Origin: Theropithecus gelada
Lineage: Eukaryota > Chordata > Mammalia > Primates > Cercopithecidae
Length of the DNA: 64,000 bases
Direction: 5' to 3'
Assembly: GCF_003255815.1 (NCBI RefSeq)
Contig: NC_037686.1
Span: 54,409,888 to 54,473,887 of the forward strand
How positions within the stretch are numbered: the stretch's first letter is position 1; every line of letters starts with the position of its first letter. This document shows, one piece after another, positions 45,244 through 56,765 of the stretch. The position numbers were made by a program, and so were the translations under genes. A model generated the notes under the pieces. The model worked only from the letters and a program-made list of their open reading frames with translations. It did no database searches and was not told where the DNA came from.

Positions 45244-45489
45244 CATGCATTTATTTAAACGTTTAAATGATTTCAAACATTCTTATGCATTTAAAAGTAA
45301 TAAATAGTTGATGAAACAATTAGGTAAAAATGAAATTGAAGATTATGTGTAATATAATTCACCATTGTTTATAAATAGAAAAGGTTTGGAAACAGGCAAT
45401 TGTCCATCAGTTAAATAGGAAAAGGGAGAGGATTATGGATAACTTGTATTTTCTGATTTATTAACTTTATTTCTGCTTAATAATATTAA
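45244..45489. other. AT-rich, unassigned
   Basis: No recognisable feature; 'gaaacaggcaattgtccatc' could be an old L1 trace. Confidence 0.35.
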
Positions 45490-45546
45490 AAACTGAAATC
45501 ATTGAGTACTTACTATGTGCTAGATAGTGTTTTATGTACTTTACAT
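45490..45546 (-). mobile_element. MIR, antisense, left part
   Basis: 'cattgagtacttactatgtg' and 'ctagatagtgttttatgtac' are the reversed MIR 3' part, split by the Alu monomer. Confidence 0.75.
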
Positions 45547-45692
45547 CGTCCAGGTGCCATGGCTCATGACTGTAATCCTAACACTTTGGGAGACTGAGGT
45601 GGAAGGATAACTTGAGGTGAGGAATTTAAGCCCAGCCAGGGCAACATAGCTAGACCCCATCTCTATTTTGAAAATTTTCACATTAAAAAAAG
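45547..45692 (+). mobile_element. Alu left monomer (FLAM-like), sense
   Basis: 'gtccaggtgccatggctcat' to 'catagctagaccccatctct' is one left arm. Flanked by TACTTTACAT (45537-45546) and TATTTTACAT (45693-45702), one change. Confidence 0.85.
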
Positions 45693-45865
45693 TATTTTAC
45701 ATGTGTTGATTCTATGAGTTAGGATTTATTATTATCCCCATTTTATGAATTGAGGCACAAATTCAGTGAGAACTTGCCTAAGGTCACCCAGTAGTAAATA
45801 GCAGAGCTGTAACCTGACCCCATAGTCTTGTTCCCAACTCTTAGTCACTATGCTATATTATCCCA
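45693..45865 (-). mobile_element. MIR, antisense, right part
   Basis: 'attattatccccattttatg', 'aggtcacccagtagtaaata' and 'gcagagctgtaacctgaccc' complete the MIR begun at 45490. Confidence 0.83.
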
Positions 45866-46059
45866 TAGTCTGTATTGGTCATTTAAGAATATGCAGAATT
45901 CCTGAGTTTTAATAATTGCAAATACTTTGGCTGAGCCACGTGACCTTGGTTGAGTGATTTAACTTTTCAGGACTATGTAGTATGGAATTTAACCTTGCTC
46001 CAAAAGAGGCCTGGACTTTGCCCCTGGCTTCTAGGAGATAATCTTTATATGAATGTTTT
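45866..46059. other. unassigned
   Basis: 'ccttggttgagtgatttaac' may be a further MIR trace; otherwise nothing. Confidence 0.35.
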
Positions 46060-46580
46060 TGTTTAGGGTGGTTATTGACCATGCCAGAAAGATAATCATG
46101 TGATTTAGGGTGGGAGCCTTGGGTCATGCCCAGAGGGTCTGGGGACTGAAGACTCAGATGGATTCACAATGTGGGTAAGCAGTCACTCAATCAATCATGC
46201 TCATGTCATAGAGCTCCAATAAAAACTCTGAACATGAAAGCTCAAGTGAGCTTCCTGGTTGTTACATACTGATGCTGAGAGCGTAATATTATCCTGGTAC
46301 TGTAGGGAAAGGACAACAGAAACTCTGCATTCAGTACCTTCCTGGGTTTTGTCCTATATGTCTCTTCCTTTGACTAATCTTAATCATATCCTTTCCCTGT
46401 AATAAACCATGACCACGGGCATTCAGGTTATGGTTTCAGTGAGTTCTGTGAGTTCTTCTGGCAAAGTATTCAAACTAGAGGGTGATGGAAACCTCCTGAA
46501 CTTGCAATTGTTGTCAGAAGTAAACAGGCAGTGAATAGAAGTGAATAGACAGCCAAAAATGAAACCCTCTCCTGTAACTT
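46060..46580 (+). mobile_element. LTR, subfamily unassigned
   Basis: 'gctccaataaaaactctgaa', 'gtgagcttcctggttgttac', 'ttcctgggttttgtcctata', 'cctgtaataaaccatgacca' and 'gtgagttctgtgagttcttc' reproduce an LTR 3' half with TATA-like and AATAAA elements. ERVL or ERV1 class cannot be decided by eye. Confidence 0.65.
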
Positions 46581-47467
46581 TGTAGTTGCCCCAACTCCTC
46601 ACATCTCCTCAATTTCCTCATCTGTAAAATAACAATATTGAAAAAAAAAAAAATCCCTAAAGATTCCCCATAGAGCCAAATGCTCTGTTAAGAGTATTTT
46701 TATTTTAGCAAAGCTCTCCCAGAAACTAGAAACCCTTAACTCAAAAGAGCCCATAGTTGGGAGGTAGAGAAACAGGTGAGAATTTGGAATTGAAATTTCT
46801 CCTGCATAAATCACACTACTCACACCACTTACAGGTAAAGGAACTGCATAGGGATGACAGCTATGATGGGAGGGGATTTGGGGGCAGGAAAATCCTCTTA
46901 GTTATGACTCTGTTTCTGTACCTAAATAAATTAGCCAGAGGGTTCTGTTCTTTTGCAGGCTGTTTAGCTCAATGGAGCACACGTGCCCAGAATCCTGTTT
47001 CTGTTTCAGCCACAGAAATCAGACTCAATGATATTCCTTGAAGGCAAAATTGCAATTTGGGACTTTGCTTGGGGGCTTTCAGGGCTCACGGTGCCCTCTG
47101 ATTTGACCTGCATTCAATTGTCTCCAAACTTTGGGAAGCCTCCACAAAGAAGCCTCTCAGTCTGGATGCTTCACTCAACTTTTGATAAAATATTTAGAAT
47201 AATTTAGGCACAGAAGAAAATCGTCTTCACAGAATTGTAGAGACTTTTGTTTTCCCAAGTTGTAATTCGCCAAATGCAGGTGGTGGGATCTCACTCAACA
47301 CTGCTTTGCCTATTTGCAAAATGAGGACACCTATCATTCACTTCAGTCCTGGGTGAAGACCACAGATACCACACTCATCACCCTATGGATTCCAAGGACA
47401 GTCTGTCATCTTAGTTCATGACAATAGCTTTTGGCTCATGCTTTAAACAATAGGGACAATAATAACA
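46581..47467. other. no recognisable feature
   Basis: Unassigned. Overlapping open frames at 46757-47207 lack domains. Confidence 0.4.
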
Positions 47468-47607
47468 CCTATATTAACTTAGTCTTCCAGGCAACATAAT
47501 CTCATTTTATCCTCACAATGGCTCAACAAATTAGATACTATTATTTTCTCATTTTGCTCAGAGCAGGAAAATGAGTTTTAAAGGGGTTAATTTACCCTGG
47601 TCATATA
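47468..47607 (-). mobile_element. MIR, antisense
   Basis: 'aatctcattttatcctcaca', 'attagatactattattttct' and 'aatttaccctggtcatatag' are the reverse of MIR. Confidence 0.75.
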
Positions 47608-48045
47608 GTGTGGTAAACAGAATAATGGCCCTCCACAGACATCCATGTCCTAATTCCTAGAACCAATGAATATTTTACCTTACATGGAAAAAAGGACTTC
47701 ACAGTTGTGATTAAGTTAAGGATCTTGAAAGGGTGAATCCTGGATTATTCAGGTGGACCCAATGTAGTCATGAGGGTTCTTATAAGAGGGAGGCAGAAGA
47801 GTGAGTGTGATGATGAAAGCAAAGGTTGCAGTCATGTGAGGAAGGGGCCATAAGCCAGGGAGTGCAAGTAGCCTCTAGAAAGCAGAGCATGCAAGGCACA
47901 GATTGTCTCCTAGAGCCTCCAGAAGGAACACACCCTTGCTGACATCTGAATTTAAAAACTCCAGAACTATAAAATAATCTGTGTTATTTCAGACTATTAA
48001 ATTTGTGGTAATTTGTAACAATAGCAAGAAAAAACTGATGCATAG
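47608..48045 (+). mobile_element. MLT1 LTR (MaLR)
   Basis: 'acagaataatggccctccac', 'ccatgtcctaattcctagaa', 'tggattattcaggtggaccc', 'gcagtcatgtgaggaagggg' and 'actccagaactataaaataa' give the MLT1 order with old divergence. Confidence 0.88.
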
Positions 48046-48260
48046 TGGATTGGAGATTTGAATTTGAAGAGTCTGCCTCCAAAGATTAGCTCTTATCTCT
48101 TTATCCCCATCCCAAGTCATCAGCCCCATTAAATCTGGAATCCCTATTACTGATATTTTCAACATTCAGTAATTACAGTTCCTCCCTGCAGCTCTAATCA
48201 CAGGAACTGCAAGTTACAAGAAGACAGAGTTACAGAGTTCTCCAGTCAGCAGAGCTTAAG
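48046..48260. other. unassigned, possibly the 5' part of a MIR
   Basis: The sequence before the Alu may belong with the MIR at 48593. Confidence 0.35.
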
Positions 48261-48269
48261 AGGTAAAAA

Positions 48270-48583
48270 GAGGACAGGCACGGTGGCTCACACCTGTAAT
48301 CCCAGCACTCTGGGAGGCCGAGGCAGGTGTATCACTTGAAGTCAGGAGTTCAAGACTAGCCTGGTCAACATGGCAAAACCCTGTCTCTACTAAAAATACA
48401 AAAATTAGCCAGGTGGCGTGGTGCACGCCTGTAATCACAGCTACTTGGGAGGTGAGGCAGGAGAATCGCTTGAAACAAGGAGGCAGAGGTTGCAGTGAGC
48501 AGAGATCACTCTATTGCACTCCAGCCTAGGTGACAGAGCAAGACTCCCTTTAAAACAAACAAACAAACAACAAACAAACAAAC
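48270..48583 (+). mobile_element. AluS, sense
   Basis: Full two-arm Alu with a (CAAA)n tail. AGGTAAAAA flanks it at 48261-48269 and 48584-48592. Confidence 0.94.
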
Positions 48584-48592
48584 AGGTAAAAA

Positions 48593-48770
48593 CGAAGTCT
48601 GGCCAGATTGCTCAGGCTCTCTGAACCTCAGTTTTCTCACCTACAAAATTGAGACAATAATGGTGTGAGCCTCATGGAGATTTTGAAAGAATTCAGTAAA
48701 ATAGATCACTGAACACAGCGCCTGGCACAGAAAAACACACTACAAGCATATTATTATCTTAAAATTCTAT
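48593..48770 (+). mobile_element. MIR
   Basis: 'ctctgaacctcagttttctc', 'acctacaaaattgagacaat' and 'agcgcctggcacagaaaaac' follow MIR order. Confidence 0.8.
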
Positions 48771-48857
48771 CGAGTGCTTTATGTTACCTTCCAGCCTTTG
48801 TTATGGAGTTTTAACTACAGAAATCCAGGTTTGCAATAGAGAGCACAAAGTTGGTGT

Positions 48858-49157
48858 TTTTTTCTTCTTCTACGAAATGGGATCTCTCTCTCACCCAGGC
48901 TGGAATACAGTGGCATGATCTTGGTTCACTACAACCTCTGCCTCCTAGACTCAATCGATCCTCCCACCTCAGCCTGCTGTGTAGCTGGGACTACAGGTGT
49001 GTGCCACAACACCTGGGTAATTTTTGTATCTTCAGTAGAGACAGGGTTTCACCATGTTGTCCAGGCAAGTCTTGAACTTCTGGCATTAAGGGATCCAACT
49101 GCCTCAGCCTCCTCCCAAAGTGTTGGGATTAGAGGCATGAGCTGTGTCCAGCCCACA
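48858..49157 (-). mobile_element. Alu (J/S), antisense
   Basis: Full reverse Alu, diverged. CACAAAGTT flanks it at 48844-48852 and 49155-49163. Confidence 0.92.
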
Positions 49158-49163
49158 AAGTTT

Positions 49164-49704
49164 TCTAAAGAGAAAAAAGTATATTCTCTCATTTTTATAT
49201 AATGCTTTAGACTTAGCCTCCAGCTTTTCACTGTATGAATGAATTTTCTCCCTCAAAAATAAACTCTAAGACTTTTTTCGGAAGGACTTTTCCATCTATA
49301 TCTTTGTGAGTTCAGCTTAATAATGGCTATAGAACCTGCCACTTAATTCAGTCATTCTAGAATCCAGTCTATTCTTGTGCTTCTGAAATGGGTTCTGATG
49401 ACTCTTCCAGCAATAAGTGAGTTCAATAATTGGTTAACCAGAGTTTGGTGTTCAAGCCTAGCTTTGGCCAAAAGTTGAAGTTTTCTTCAATGCCTCACTG
49501 GACTTTGGGTGGCCTTCCTATCCACACACTAACACTTTCCACTGTATTTTACAGCAACACCTCCCTCCTCCCATCTTCTTTGCTATACCTGGTCTCCTTC
49601 CCTTTCATGGAAGTGATGGCGATGTGGTGAGCTGCTCCTCCAGGATTCAGGGTCAAGCTCTAAACAGAACAGTAGTCAGTGTAGCATTTGCAAAGGTGAA
49701 GTGT
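49164..49704. other. no recognisable feature
   Basis: Unassigned sequence. Confidence 0.4.
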
Positions 49705-50030
49705 ATCAGAACAAATGGTATGCTGGGTTGGTGTCCCTGCCAAACTCCTGTTCACCCAGAACCTCAGAGTGTGACCTCATTTGAAAAATAGGGTCTTTGC
49801 AGATATAATCAAGGCAAGAATGGAGATGAGATCATACTGGATTAGGATGGGCCCTAAATCCAGTAAGCGTGTTCTGAGAGACAGAAAAAATACACCCAGA
49901 GACACAGAGAAGGCCATGTGACAGCAGAAGCAGAGATTGGAGTCAGGCAGTTACAAACTCAGGGACTTGCCAGGGTCGTTAACAACCATCAGAAGGTAGG
50001 AAGAGGCAAGGAAGGATTCTTCTGAAGGGG
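49705..50030 (+). mobile_element. MLT1 LTR, left part (split)
   Basis: 'gtgtgacctcatttgaaaaa', 'atagggtctttgcagatata', 'catactggattaggatgggc' and 'ggaagaggcaaggaaggatt' are MLT1 5' and middle. The 3' part resumes at 51246. Confidence 0.88.
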
Positions 50031-50735
50031 GTTTCCCTAAGCTTCTCCTTCACCCTTTGCAGATCCACTGAAAAGCCAACTCACTAAAAGTAGATTAATT
50101 GGGAAAATAGCATACAAATTTATTAATGTCCACAATGGGGAGAACCACACAGTGATTGTCCCAACAACTCAAATGGATTTCAGAAGCTTTTATACCATCT
50201 TGAAGTTACAGAAAGAATGGGGGCTTGGATTGTGGCAAAACAGAAAATGGGAGAGGAAGAAGAGGAGGCTTGGCTAGCAAAGCCAAGTAGATGAAACCTC
50301 ACAGGTAGCAACCCTCCGAGATCAGAGAAGGTAAATGTTTCTTTCAGATTTTTAAAATGATCAGATCCAAGTTAATCTTTCCTAGGTGCAGAAAAGGGAA
50401 GGCTTCGAAGAAAACCTGGCTGCATCACACACGTTCTCCACAGATGCAAATCTTCCTGAAAAAAGACAGCTTTGCACGGCCACTTCCACATGCAGGCCTT
50501 CTGTACGGCCCTCTCAAAATATTGTCAAATATTTTGGGGTGAAATATTTTTATTTTCCTCACTTCCTTATGAAACCACTTGTGAAAAAATTTTAACAGTG
50601 AGAAAATTCTAGTTGGAGGAGAGGGGAGATCTGATCTTGCCAACCCCCTCTCTCGCCTTTAGCCTTCAAGCTGGCAGACATTTAGTTTATAGGTTAAATG
50701 ATAATACCTCTTCCCTGAAAGTCAATTATCTTTGT
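50031..50735 (-). mobile_element. LTR, ERVL type, antisense, nested in MLT1
   Basis: On the minus strand: 'aagatttgcatctgtggaga', 'ataaaagcttctgaaatcca', 'attaataaatttgtatgcta' and an end near 'gcaaagggtgaaggag'. TATA-like and AATAAA signals fall in the expected order for an LTR read leftwards. Confidence 0.68.
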
Positions 50736-51245
50736 AAAGGTAACGAGAGATCACTAGGCTAGAAGGATAGAGAAGCCTGAATTCTGCTAAGGTGTAGATA
50801 TAAACAATTGCCAGCCATTATTCTAGAGGTCACAAGGTATGCAACTTCCCCAATTACTCCTGCAGATAACATCACTATTATAGAACCTAAGACTGACCTT
50901 TCAGATATCTTTTCTGGTTTTTCACATGTCTGACACCGACGGCTCCACCTGGACCCACCATCCACTCCTGTTGGCCTCACCCAGAAGTGATTCAGCACTC
51001 AGGATTATTGCCCACACCCTTATGATCGCACCCCCAAGCAATCAGCAGCAAGCACCCATTGCCTAGCCACCCCCACCCTTCCCCCAAACTACCTTTGAAA
51101 AACCCCTAACCTACCAGCCTTCAGTGATATTGATTTGAGTAATAATTCCATCTCCAGTGTGGAGTGACCAGCCTCGCATCAATTAAACCCTTTCTTTACT
51201 GCAATGCTATGGTCTTTGTTTGTGCAGCAGGCAGGAAGAACCCTC
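50736..51245 (+). mobile_element. LTR, ERV1-like, nested in MLT1
   Basis: 'tgacaccgacggctccacct', 'ggacccaccatccactcctg', 'cttatgatcgcacccccaag', 'acctttgaaaaacccctaac' (TATA-like) and 'catcaattaaaccctttctt' match a class I LTR as I remember it (MER4/MER65-like). Confidence 0.65.
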
Positions 51246-51395
51246 AGGCAGTTATACTTCGAGCCTTAAGACACCTTGATGTCAGACTTCCAGTCCCCTG
51301 AATTGTGATAAAATAAATTTCTGTTGTTTTAGAACTCCCAAGTTTGTGATTGTTTGTTATGGTAGTTCTAGGAAACTAATATAAATGGTGATTTT
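51246..51395 (+). mobile_element. MLT1 LTR, right part
   Basis: 'ttgatgtcagacttccagtc', 'aataaatttctgttgtttta' and 'atggtagttctaggaaacta' complete the MLT1 begun at 49705. Confidence 0.85.
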
Positions 51396-51609
51396 TGATG
51401 TCCTTTAAATCATGTCACTTATGGGAGGGTCCACTTCATCTACTCCAGGCTCACCCCCTCTTTTCCCAAAGATAAGAAATATTTTGTGTACGAGAATATT
51501 TCTTCCTCATCTTCACTTTGCAGCATATGGACTACAACAAGAGTGTGAGAAAAGCAACGCCAAGTCAATAAGGATTGCTTGTCCGTTCACAAAACACCCT
51601 GCTTAGCAT
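51396..51609. other. no recognisable feature
   Basis: Unassigned sequence. Confidence 0.4.
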
Positions 51610-51740
51610 AAGAGTAACAGAAGCATTTCTTTGTCACTAGTTAGCTGTGTGACTTTAAGGGGGTGACTTAACCCTTTGAAACTTCCACTTTCTCAAAACA
51701 AATTAGTTGCACAATCCATTTTTAAGGTCCCTAATATCAT
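51610..51740 (+). mobile_element. MIR
   Basis: 'cactagttagctgtgtgact', 'gggtgacttaaccctttgaa' and 'cttccactttctcaaaac' follow MIR order. Confidence 0.72.
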
Positions 51741-53837
51741 GGAATTATTTAGAAAATTATGGATTAGGAGCAAAGAAAAGACAAGGGGAAAACATGAAGA
51801 ACCCTTGGAAACTTGAGTACATCCTCCCTAAAGGAAAATAATTCCCACAAATGCTTAAAACCCACCTGTTACACAGGGCTTTTTAATCATAGGATAATTT
51901 TGTGCCTGCAACTGCCTATTTTTCAGTACTGTAGTACATAGGTCCTGACAACAGATTGTTCTTTTAAATGCAAACGTTCCCACTATCTTGATACCTTGTA
52001 ATGGTTCTTAGGGCTATGGACATCAACATCAGCATCTCAGGAAAAATGTGCTATATGTATTTCACTACCTGTCTCGGCTTACCCATATGAACATATAGCC
52101 GTTTTTCTTCAGCAACCCTCTCTGCAAATCATGATCACAGAGGCCTCTCCTTAGCAGGACACAGCCTCTCCTAGCCATCCTGGGAATTAACTCCACACAG
52201 CAGGTTGGGTCTTGCCTACTCACCTTGCAAGCACTCAATCCAAGGTTAGAGAAAGGTGTAATTAAAGAGAGAATATAATCTTTCAATCTTTAGATTGCAT
52301 ATCAAGGACCAAAGTCTCCAAAGACTCTCACTGACTGTTTGCAACTAAACATAAGCTCACTGGCAATGGAGGTGGAAAATCAAGGTTAGGAAGAGTTAAT
52401 CCAGATTCTAGGACAGGTTAACGTTTCCCTCTTGCTTAGCCCAAGACCTGTAGCCTCTGTCTACTTCTCACATTACCATATCAATATTCCCTTTTCACCC
52501 AAATCCCTCCATCCACAGCAACTGGTGAGCTGTAAGTTTTGTTTTGTTTATATTTGTTTGCAGCTTAACTATTTCATGTTCATTTACATGTTCCATGAAA
52601 TGTATCCATTGAAGTCGCTAACATATTACTTCCTTGCAGATCTTTACATTTTTTACCATATTTCTTAGTTTAAGAAAACTAGTCAATAAAGTGCCTGCTT
52701 AAATAGAAGACAAGAAAGTGAGAATATTGATGGTTATAAATTTCTCCTCATCTTCCAATATGGAAACCAAAAACTGGAGACTGGAAAATCACATGAAGGA
52801 AGACTTTTAGAAAAGTGATTCGACTGTTATTATGAATTCCTTGAAAATGTTAACCAATAGGTTAAAGTTAAAACAGGTTAATGTAAAAGAAAAACATAAA
52901 TGATTTAATGACATAGTGAGTAGAAAAGTGACACATACTTCAAAGGGAGGATGGGGATGCCAGTACAGGGGAGTTTGGGAACAGAAAGTATCAACTATAG
53001 AAAGGAGAGGAGAAACTAATACAGAAGGCATGAGCTCATGTGTTGCTGTTCAGGTGTTTGTCAGATATAGTTACTAACAATAACAACCATGCACTAATGC
53101 CCTGTGTGAGAGCAGTAAAAGCTCCTCTGAGCTTTTACCAGAGCTAGGCCACCTACCAGCTCTGCCCTGTCTCTCAAGGTGTCCCTCTCAGCTGAAATTC
53201 AGAACCATCATATTCCCTGTGCAACCCAGGCCCTAACAAAGCCCAGAACAAAGCCCTGGTTACACTAAGTTTCCTAAGATTCTCAGGTCTAGATGCCAAA
53301 GTAGGCCATTTAGCAGCCAGCTGTTCCTGGTGACTAATTTATCAGTGCTCTGAGAATTATTTTTGAAGGTATAAATGAATGTCAGTCTTTGAGTCCCAGA
53401 AACACAGCTCACTAAATATGAATCATTGCACTAATCCAGTGTGGGACTTTGTATGGTGTGGGCTGTGTTATTTGTCCTGGGCTCAGGGGAGAAAGCAATG
53501 ATATATTTAAAGCAGGGTGTTTTCAGAGAGAGCATTAACATAGTGAATTATATGGAGAATGCAAATGAAAGAACAGTGAAAGTGACCTTGAGTCCTTGAC
53601 TCAAACTAGTTCCCTGTTAGCTAATAGCCAAACTGATCAAGAACATCAAGAAAGGAAGTTATAGATGTTCTGTTTATTAGACAGAAAACATTAACAACTC
53701 GATTGTACATTGAAACACACTAAGACATGAAAATAAGCACAGGGCAAAAGGGAAAAGTTCAGTGAATTTTCCTGAACATTTTTTTTCCTTTTTAGTGCTG
53801 TTTCAGCAATGGCATTTGATCAAATATAAGAAAGGAA
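51741..53837. other. no recognisable gene or repeat
   Basis: About 2 kb without recognisable recent repeats or convincing open frames. Confidence 0.45.
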
Positions 53838-53864
53838 TTTTTTTTTTTTTTTTTTTTTTTTTTT
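53838..53864 (-). repeat. orphan poly(T), 27 bases
   Basis: A pure T run without an attached recognisable element on either side. Confidence 0.85.
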
Positions 53865-53991
53865 GCAGAGCTTATTTTGTCCCTACGAGATTGGCAATCC
53901 ACTCCAGAAACTGTTGAAATATAAATCTACAGGTCATATCTCAAAGTAGGATGGTAGCACATTCCATCATTTGGGGGAACAGCAGAGACAT
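53865..53991. other. unassigned
   Basis: If the T run is a tail, the body of the antisense element would be here. I recognise nothing. Confidence 0.3.
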
Positions 53992-54125
53992 TAGAGCTCT
54001 GAGGATGTTTCCATTTTACAGGATGGAAAGTGGAGACCCAAGAAATTCAAATGACTTGCCCAAGGTAGTCATGGAAATAAGTCTAGAATTTCGACTTCCA
54101 TCCACGCATAGATCCTGTGCCTTAA
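53992..54125 (-). mobile_element. MIR, antisense
   Basis: 'ttccattttacaggatggaa', 'aatgacttgcccaaggtagt' and 'cttccatccacgcatagat' are the reverse of MIR. Confidence 0.8.
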
Positions 54126-55367
54126 GACCATGAGTTGCCACTTATCACCACAGTCCCTTATAAATCTTAGGCTGGGTGTAGAGAAAATGGAAGAAAGCCA
54201 TTGCAAAGTTACGTCTGAATAACTCTAAGCATGCTACAGTCAATAAAATCCAGCTTCCAAAAAATATGGCTTAGAGACCAAGTTTTTACTGTTTATAGGA
54301 CTGCAGTGTTCTGCACACATGGCTAAAAAGCTCCAAGCACTACCTTAAATCGTTCATAGCTGTAGGTTGAAGTCTGCCCCCAGCCCCACCCCTCCACCCA
54401 AACCTCTAAAAGTGATCTATGACATTTTTTACTACTTTGAGAATGGGAAAATGAGCTGGGCTTAGTTAAGGGCCATCACCAAGTTCCACATGTCTCCTGA
54501 GATGGTTTGTCTTCTGGGTATGAGCCCCTTCTGCCTTCTCCCTCAGATGAAGCTCTCTCAACCCACTGGACACCTGTGGGCAACTCAGGCAAGGAGGGCA
54601 GCCTCTAGCTAGGCAGATTCAAAGTAGATTCAAACACGCTCTCGTCCCTCTGGGCATCCACACTCATCTCTTTCACCTTTCGGCCAAACACACACATCAG
54701 GATTTCCTGACAGGAACACCTGGTTGATGTTGGCAGCTGAAGAAGCAAAAGCATTTTTCTTGGTATGACACTTCCACTGAAGGGACCAAAGGGATTCAGA
54801 AGCACTGATGACATTTGGTGGAATTCACCATCTGACTTAGAAGAAATCAAGACAGAAATCTGAATTGGAATCCACTTTTTCATCTGTACAAAACTCATCA
54901 CTAGAGTTGAGTCAAGGACAACATTCTACAGATTAGCCAGTGTCTGCCTGGAGATGGTAAATTGCAGAAATTGAGCCAGGACACTCATGTCTAGAAAAGG
55001 GATGGTCTCCAGAGCAATGTGCTCTGGGGGTTTTCAGAGGGTTGTGTGCCTTCTACATAAGCCCAGCCTGGACTTTGAGAACCCACAAATGTCAAACATG
55101 GGGTTGCCCTCAGACAGCTCCTAGGAAAACAGGGCCTTGTAGGCCCAAAGCAGGAAATGTCCATGGGCTTGGTTCATCCTAATTTCAGGACATGTACCTT
55201 TGTGATCACAAAAGGGATTCTATTCCCAGTGCCTTTTAGGGAAGGAAATCTTATAGCACCACATATTTCTGCTACTGATTAATAATTCCCATAGTCAAAG
55301 GAGACAGGGAAAAATTAGGAAGTTATCTACCAACAGACTTGGGCAACTTGTCAGATTTCCAAGAGGT
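54126..55367. other. no recognisable feature
   Basis: Unassigned. The minus-strand 98-codon frame at 54605-54901 has no domain that I recognise. Confidence 0.4.
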
Positions 55368-55545
55368 AGAAACTAGGAACCAAAAGATGTGGATTCTACT
55401 CCCAATTCTTTTCCGAGAAGCTACATGAGTTTAGGGGAGCTCCTAAGCTCCAGTTTTCTCATCTATTAAATGAGATGACTTACCTCACAGGGCTAGTGTG
55501 AGTGAGGTTCACAGGAAATCTTTGTGTATAAGGATCTTTAAAAAG
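55368..55545 (+). mobile_element. MIR
   Basis: 'tggattctactcccaattct', 'ctccagttttctcatctatt', 'aaatgagatgacttacctca' and 'cagggctagtgtgagtgagg' follow MIR order. Confidence 0.82.
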
Positions 55546-55556
55546 TGGCCAGATAT

Positions 55557-55690
55557 AGTGGCTCACACCTGTAATCCCAGCACTTCGGGAGGCTGAGGCA
55601 GGAGGATTGATTCAGCTTAGGAGTTCAAGACTAGACTGGGCAACATAGTGAGACCTCATCTCTTTTTTATTAAAAAAGAAAAGAAAAGCT
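55557..55690 (+). mobile_element. Alu left monomer (FLAM-like), sense
   Basis: 'ggccagatatagtggctcac' to 'aacatagtgagacctcatct', then a T/A-rich tail; no right arm. Confidence 0.85.
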
Positions 55691-56339
55691 CTCTGTAAAC
55701 AAGAGAAAGACTTTGATTAACATTAGACTATCTTCTCCCTTCCTCTCGTTGATGAGCCTGTAGTTCCAGCTGGCTTCCCAGAGTCAGCAGAGTCATTACT
55801 CAGCTATCTATCACCTGCTGGCTCCTAGTGGCTCAGAGATTCAGGTAAACCAAGCTGCTACTGAGCCAAGAAAAAGTAGTAGCAGAAGGGACATCTCCTT
55901 GAGATGTTAACAGTCAGAAAGGCTCTGGAATAGAAGTCCTCTAAGCTGGTGATGGATCAGAGAGCAAGCAGGCATCTGCTTTTAATTAAAAAAGCAAAAA
56001 TCTAACTATGACCTGAAACCTTAATATATCTCAAAAGAGGACCCTGCTGTTTTCCTTGTGTACTTGCTGATTCAACCTGCAGGTTTATGCACAGATCAGA
56101 TGGGTCAGATTTTGGAAGCAGAACTGTAGTTCATGCAGAAATCAGGTCAACAATTAGCAACTGCAGCCCTTCATTAAGAGCTTCTCCAAGCCTGTGTTCA
56201 GCCGTGTGATGAGACTGCGTAAAACTGACTCTTACCTGAATTTAAATCAGACTCACTCTACCCTCTCAAAAGGAGCTCATTCACAGTCCTGATATTTTTT
56301 TTCCCTGCCTATTCATTCTATTACTGTCCTCTGCCATGA
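55691..56339. other. unique sequence upstream of an exon candidate
   Basis: No repeat recognised. A pyrimidine-rich tract at 56292-56335 precedes the open frame. Confidence 0.4.
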
Positions 56340-56648
56340 GAACCTGAGCTACAGAACCAGGAGCTGGTCCTGAAGAGCTCCACTTCCCAAAGAGCTATTG
56401 GGAACTGCTCGATTAGTAAGAGACTAAAAGAAATTTGGAGAGGAGGCGTTATTTTGCAAAGGATGAGGAATTCATCCTTGGATGTGCTGGAGCTGCTTAG
56501 TGGAATACCAAGGGAAAACAAGTCTGGGTCTTTGAATCCTATCCAGCTGCAGCCACAAGTTCCTGAGGAGTACGTGCAAGATGACATGCAAGCAATCCAC
56601 ATGCTATTTTTGGCCAAAATGAGTGAGCAAGGAGACCCTTCTGCATAG
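56340..56648 (+). CDS. candidate terminal coding exon, unknown protein
   Basis: An open frame of 102 codons plus TAG runs from just after an in-frame TGA (56337-56339) to 56648. Composition is protein-like: a charged amphipathic N-terminal part (ELQNQELVLKSS, KRLKEIWRGG), a Leu-rich helix (LDVLELLSGI), a Pro/Gln stretch and an acidic-to-hydrophobic end (DDMQAIHMLFLAKM). A long pyrimidine tract with nearby AG dinucleotides (56339-56340 and 'ctacag' at 56349-56354) could act as acceptor, and AATAAA follows 118 nt after the stop. The first in-frame ATG is at 56463, so the frame would need an upstream exon. I do not recognise the protein. The opposite strand is also open for 110 codons (56321-56653), so strand is not certain. 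Alternatives are a decayed gene fragment or a chance frame. Confidence 0.3.
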   Translation, partial: EPELQNQELVLKSSTSQRAIGNCSISKRLKEIWRGGVILQRMRNSSLDVLELLSGIPRENKSGSLNPIQLQPQVPEEYVQDDMQAIHMLFLAKMSEQGDPSA

Positions 56649-56765
56649 GTCAAATGAAGACTTCAGCGTCATTTGTCCTGCATGTTTCCTTCTCTTGAAC
56701 AGCTCCATGAGGATTTTTAGGGTAGAGGGTTCCTCCCAAGTAGAGGGAGTCTGGGCCCAGCATAG

